From an uncultured Muribaculum sp. (GTDB lineage: Bacteria; Bacteroidota; Bacteroidia; Bacteroidales; Muribaculaceae), in NCBI GenBank assembly GCA_910589555.1, contig CAJUTE010000029.1, positions 1 to 32,716 on the forward strand: a stretch of DNA of 32,716 nucleotides, read 5' to 3'. Positions 30,768 to 32,716 of this stretch are shown piece after piece. The first letter of the stretch is position 1; the number at the start of each line of letters is the position of its first letter. The notes beneath the pieces were generated by a model. It did not search any database. It worked only from the letters and a program-made list of their open reading frames with translations, and was not told the origin of the DNA. A program made the translations under genes and the position numbers.

Positions 30768-32546
30768 TTAGATTTCCGACAACTCGAGCCAACGCATCTC
30801 TTTCTCGTCAAGCAGGCTCTTCACCTCTTCATATCGAGCCGATTTGGCAACGATGTCATCGACTTCTCCACTGTTGAAAGCAGCTTCCAGCTCCTCCTTC
30901 TCAGCAGTGAGCTTTTCGATTTCATCCATGAGGCTGTCAAATTCACGCTGTTCTTTAAACGATAATTTGCGTTTGCGGTTCACCTCTTTTTCAGCGGTAG
31001 ATGTTGATGATGCTTTTGTATCGGTAGCTGTGGATTGCTGGGCTTGCATAGCCGTCCACTCGCGGTAATCGCTGTATCCTCCCGGGAAATCTTTTATTTT
31101 GCCGTCCCCTTCAAATACAAACAGATGGTCGACTATGCTGTCAAGGAAGAAGCGGTCGTGGCTTATGACGATAAGACATCCGTTGAATGACCGCAGATAG
31201 TCCTCAAGTATTCCGAGGGTCACAATGTCGAGGTCGTTGGTGGGCTCGTCGAGAATCAGGAAGTTGGGCGACCGCATCAGTACCGTGGCGAGATGCAGGC
31301 GCGCTCTTTCACCGCCGCTGAGAGTGTGGATATACTTTTGCTGGTCGGCAGGGGAGAAGAGGAAGTGCGACAGGAACTGCATGGGCGAGTATCGCACGTC
31401 GCCGTTCACCACAATGTCATCGGCGAGCTCGGTTACAGCGTCGATCACTTTCTTGTTTTCGTCAAAAGCGCTCCCCTCCTGGCTGTAGTAGCCGAATTTC
31501 ACGGTCTCTCCCACATTCCACTCTCCGGAGTCGGGAGCGATGAGCCCTTGCAGCATTTTGATGAATGTGGACTTTCCCACTCCGTTATGACCTATGATAC
31601 CGAGTTTTTCGTATCGGGCAAATGTGTAGGTGAAGTCATCCAGAATCACAGTGTCACCGAAACGCTTGTTAACCCCTTCGGCTTCAAATATTTTTGAGCC
31701 GATGTAGGATGACTTCACATTGAGACTGATGTTCTCTTCCTGAAGATTCACCTGCGACCGTTTTTTCAGGTCATAGAATGCGTCGATGCGGTATTTTGCT
31801 TTTCCGGCACGGGCTTGCGGCTGCCGGCGCATCCATTCCTGCTCTTTACGCAGGGTGTTTTTTACTTTGGCAAGTTCCGATGACATGGCATCGATGCGCT
31901 CCTGACGGCGGCGCAGATAGTAGTCATAGTTGCCGGAGTAGGTGAATATCTGCTGGCGGTCGATCTCGATTATCTTGTTGGTCACACGGTCGAGGAAATA
32001 TCGGTCGTGAGTCACCATGAGCAGTGTGACGCGTGATTTTTTCAGATACCCCTCAATCCATTCTATTGACTCAATGTCAAGGTGGTTGGTCGGCTCATCG
32101 AGTATAATAAGCTCAGGATTGCCGAGTATCACTTTGGCAAGAGCCACACGCTTGCGTTGTCCGCCCGATAGGGTAGATATCAATGCCTGTGAATCGGTTA
32201 TGCCGAGCTGCGACAATTGCCTCACGGCACGGTCGGCATAGTTGGCGTCATGCTCGGTAGTGGCAGTGTGCCCCTCCATCATATACTCCATAATGATTCC
32301 TGCCGATCCGAAATCGGGATTCTGGTCAAGGATGCCGGTGCGAAGACCGTTGCGGAACACTATGTTGCCTGAATCGGGGCTCTCTTTGCCAGCGATGATA
32401 TTGAGAAGAGTGGACTTCCCGGTGCCGTTTTTAGCGATCACCCCGATTTTGTCACCCTCATACACACCAAAAGTCACATCGGAAAACAGGATTCTGTCGC
32501 CGTAGCTTTTGGTAAGATTGTCAACTTGTAGAAAACTCGTAGCCAT
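30768..32546 (-). CDS. ABC-F family ATPase, Uup-like
   Basis: ABC-F proteins bind ribosomes or protect them from stress and antibiotics and have no membrane part. The 592-residue protein carries two nucleotide-binding domains: Walker A KNGTGKST (about 39-46) with LSGGQRKR and IILDEPTNHLD, and a second, HNGVGKST, with LSGGERARLHLATVL and LILDEPTNDLD. The linker between them (about 215-275) is charged. A final coiled coil of 50-60 residues (KLSFKEQREFDSLMDEIEKL, then EELEAAFNSGE) matches Uup. Uup binds DNA and 50S intermediates in E. coli. The ATG is four bases after a TAACTTTG box. Confidence 0.92.
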   Translation of the reverse strand: MATSFLQVDNLTKSYGDRILFSDVTFGVYEGDKIGVIAKNGTGKSTLLNIIAGKESPDSGNIVFRNGLRTGILDQNPDFGSAGIIMEYMMEGHTATTEHDANYADRAVRQLSQLGITDSQALISTLSGGQRKRVALAKVILGNPELIILDEPTNHLDIESIEWIEGYLKKSRVTLLMVTHDRYFLDRVTNKIIEIDRQQIFTYSGNYDYYLRRRQERIDAMSSELAKVKNTLRKEQEWMRRQPQARAGKAKYRIDAFYDLKKRSQVNLQEENISLNVKSSYIGSKIFEAEGVNKRFGDTVILDDFTYTFARYEKLGIIGHNGVGKSTFIKMLQGLIAPDSGEWNVGETVKFGYYSQEGSAFDENKKVIDAVTELADDIVVNGDVRYSPMQFLSHFLFSPADQQKYIHTLSGGERARLHLATVLMRSPNFLILDEPTNDLDIVTLGILEDYLRSFNGCLIVISHDRFFLDSIVDHLFVFEGDGKIKDFPGGYSDYREWTAMQAQQSTATDTKASSTSTAEKEVNRKRKLSFKEQREFDSLMDEIEKLTAEKEELEAAFNSGEVDDIVAKSARYEEVKSLLDEKEMRWLELSEI

Positions 32547-32550
32547 ACTG

Positions 32551-32558
32551 CAAAGTTA
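32551..32558 (-). promoter_or_regulatory. -7 box of the ABC-F gene
   Basis: TAACTTTG on the minus strand matches the consensus; no TTTG lies 19-21 bases upstream (a TTTG is only 13 bases away). The start ATG follows after four bases, suggesting a leaderless transcript. Confidence 0.55.
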
Positions 32559-32599
32559 ACACTTTTCCGGTCAAAGCCCCCGAACTTAATGCCAAAAAT

Positions 32600-32716
32600 A
32601 ATCTCACACCACACCCACCCCCACGAAGCGATAGCCGAGGTGCAAAGAAAGCCCCATCCCGAACGGGCGTCGAAAATAATGCCGTGCAACGGCAAAATAA
32701 TTTAAGCTCCGCCACG
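32600..32716. repeat. Start of a second hairpin-rich intergenic block
   Basis: GCCGT/ACGGC with loop GCA and CCCGAACGGG palindromes occur in a stretch without a usable frame; the block continues past the window edge. The style resembles the 445-645 block, but I see no long exact match. Confidence 0.4.

Noticed and set aside
1..32716. Prophage, integrative element, CRISPR array or toxin-antitoxin system
   Set aside because: No integrase, transposase, phage structural gene, regularly spaced repeat or toxin-like small gene pair is visible. tRNA-Leu has no adjacent attachment-site duplication that I can see.

Overview
The window looks like a piece of a Bacteroidales chromosome, probably a Muribaculaceae or Bacteroides-like gut commensal. 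Four things point there: promoters of the Bacteroidetes form (TTG or TTTG, about 20 bases, then TAnnTTTG), almost no Shine-Dalgarno sequences, Bacteroidetes-typical genes (a Wzi-type outer membrane barrel, a glycine-lipid synthase pair, GH95, a long three-domain IspG), and SPII lipoproteins. The family-level placement is a guess. I see no phage, insertion sequence, CRISPR array or integrase; most of the window is housekeeping DNA.

Layout. 1-170: left edge with several small hairpins and a minus-strand promoter-like box, no convincing gene. 250-645: a cluster of at least nine REP-like hairpins. 698-779 (-): tRNA-Leu(UAG) with its own promoter and terminator. 5482-882 (-): glyS, lemA, an FKBP-type prolyl isomerase lipoprotein and glmS, closely spaced. 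10649-5542 (-): a glycan-degrading cluster of a six-hairpin glycosidase-like lipoprotein, a YfcE-type metallophosphoesterase (ATGA overlap) and a GH95 alpha-L-fucosidase. 10819-12733 (+): obgE and pgeF, convergent with a MATE exporter (-). 14296-15326 (+): an ECF sigma factor overlapping a four-helix membrane protein. 15421-19179 (+): a predicted glycine-lipid operon (glsA, glsB) continuing into a Wzi-like barrel and a small lipoprotein. 19265-23508 (+): rpoN, a PAP2-like membrane protein, purE, ispG. 25869-23554 (-): udk, lptB, a CPBP protease; divergent from mlaE-mlaF (25981-27497, +). 28585-27560 (-): a CNNM/CorC-type protein; 28972-28691 (-): a small secreted protein. 29323-30606 (+): metK behind a SAM-II/SAM-V-like riboswitch. 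32546-30768 (-): an Uup-type ABC-F ATPase. The right edge enters another hairpin-rich intergenic region.

Shared themes: several genes serve the envelope (glmS for amino sugars, ispG for isoprenoid carrier, lptB for LPS export, mlaEF for phospholipid transport, glsAB for amino-acid lipids, the Wzi-like barrel). The points most worth following are the riboswitch on metK, the glsAB-wzi-lipoprotein linkage, the sigma factor with its unidentified membrane partner, the phosphoesterase embedded between two glycosidase genes, and three genes whose start codon lies 4-5 bases after a -7 box, suggesting leaderless mRNAs.
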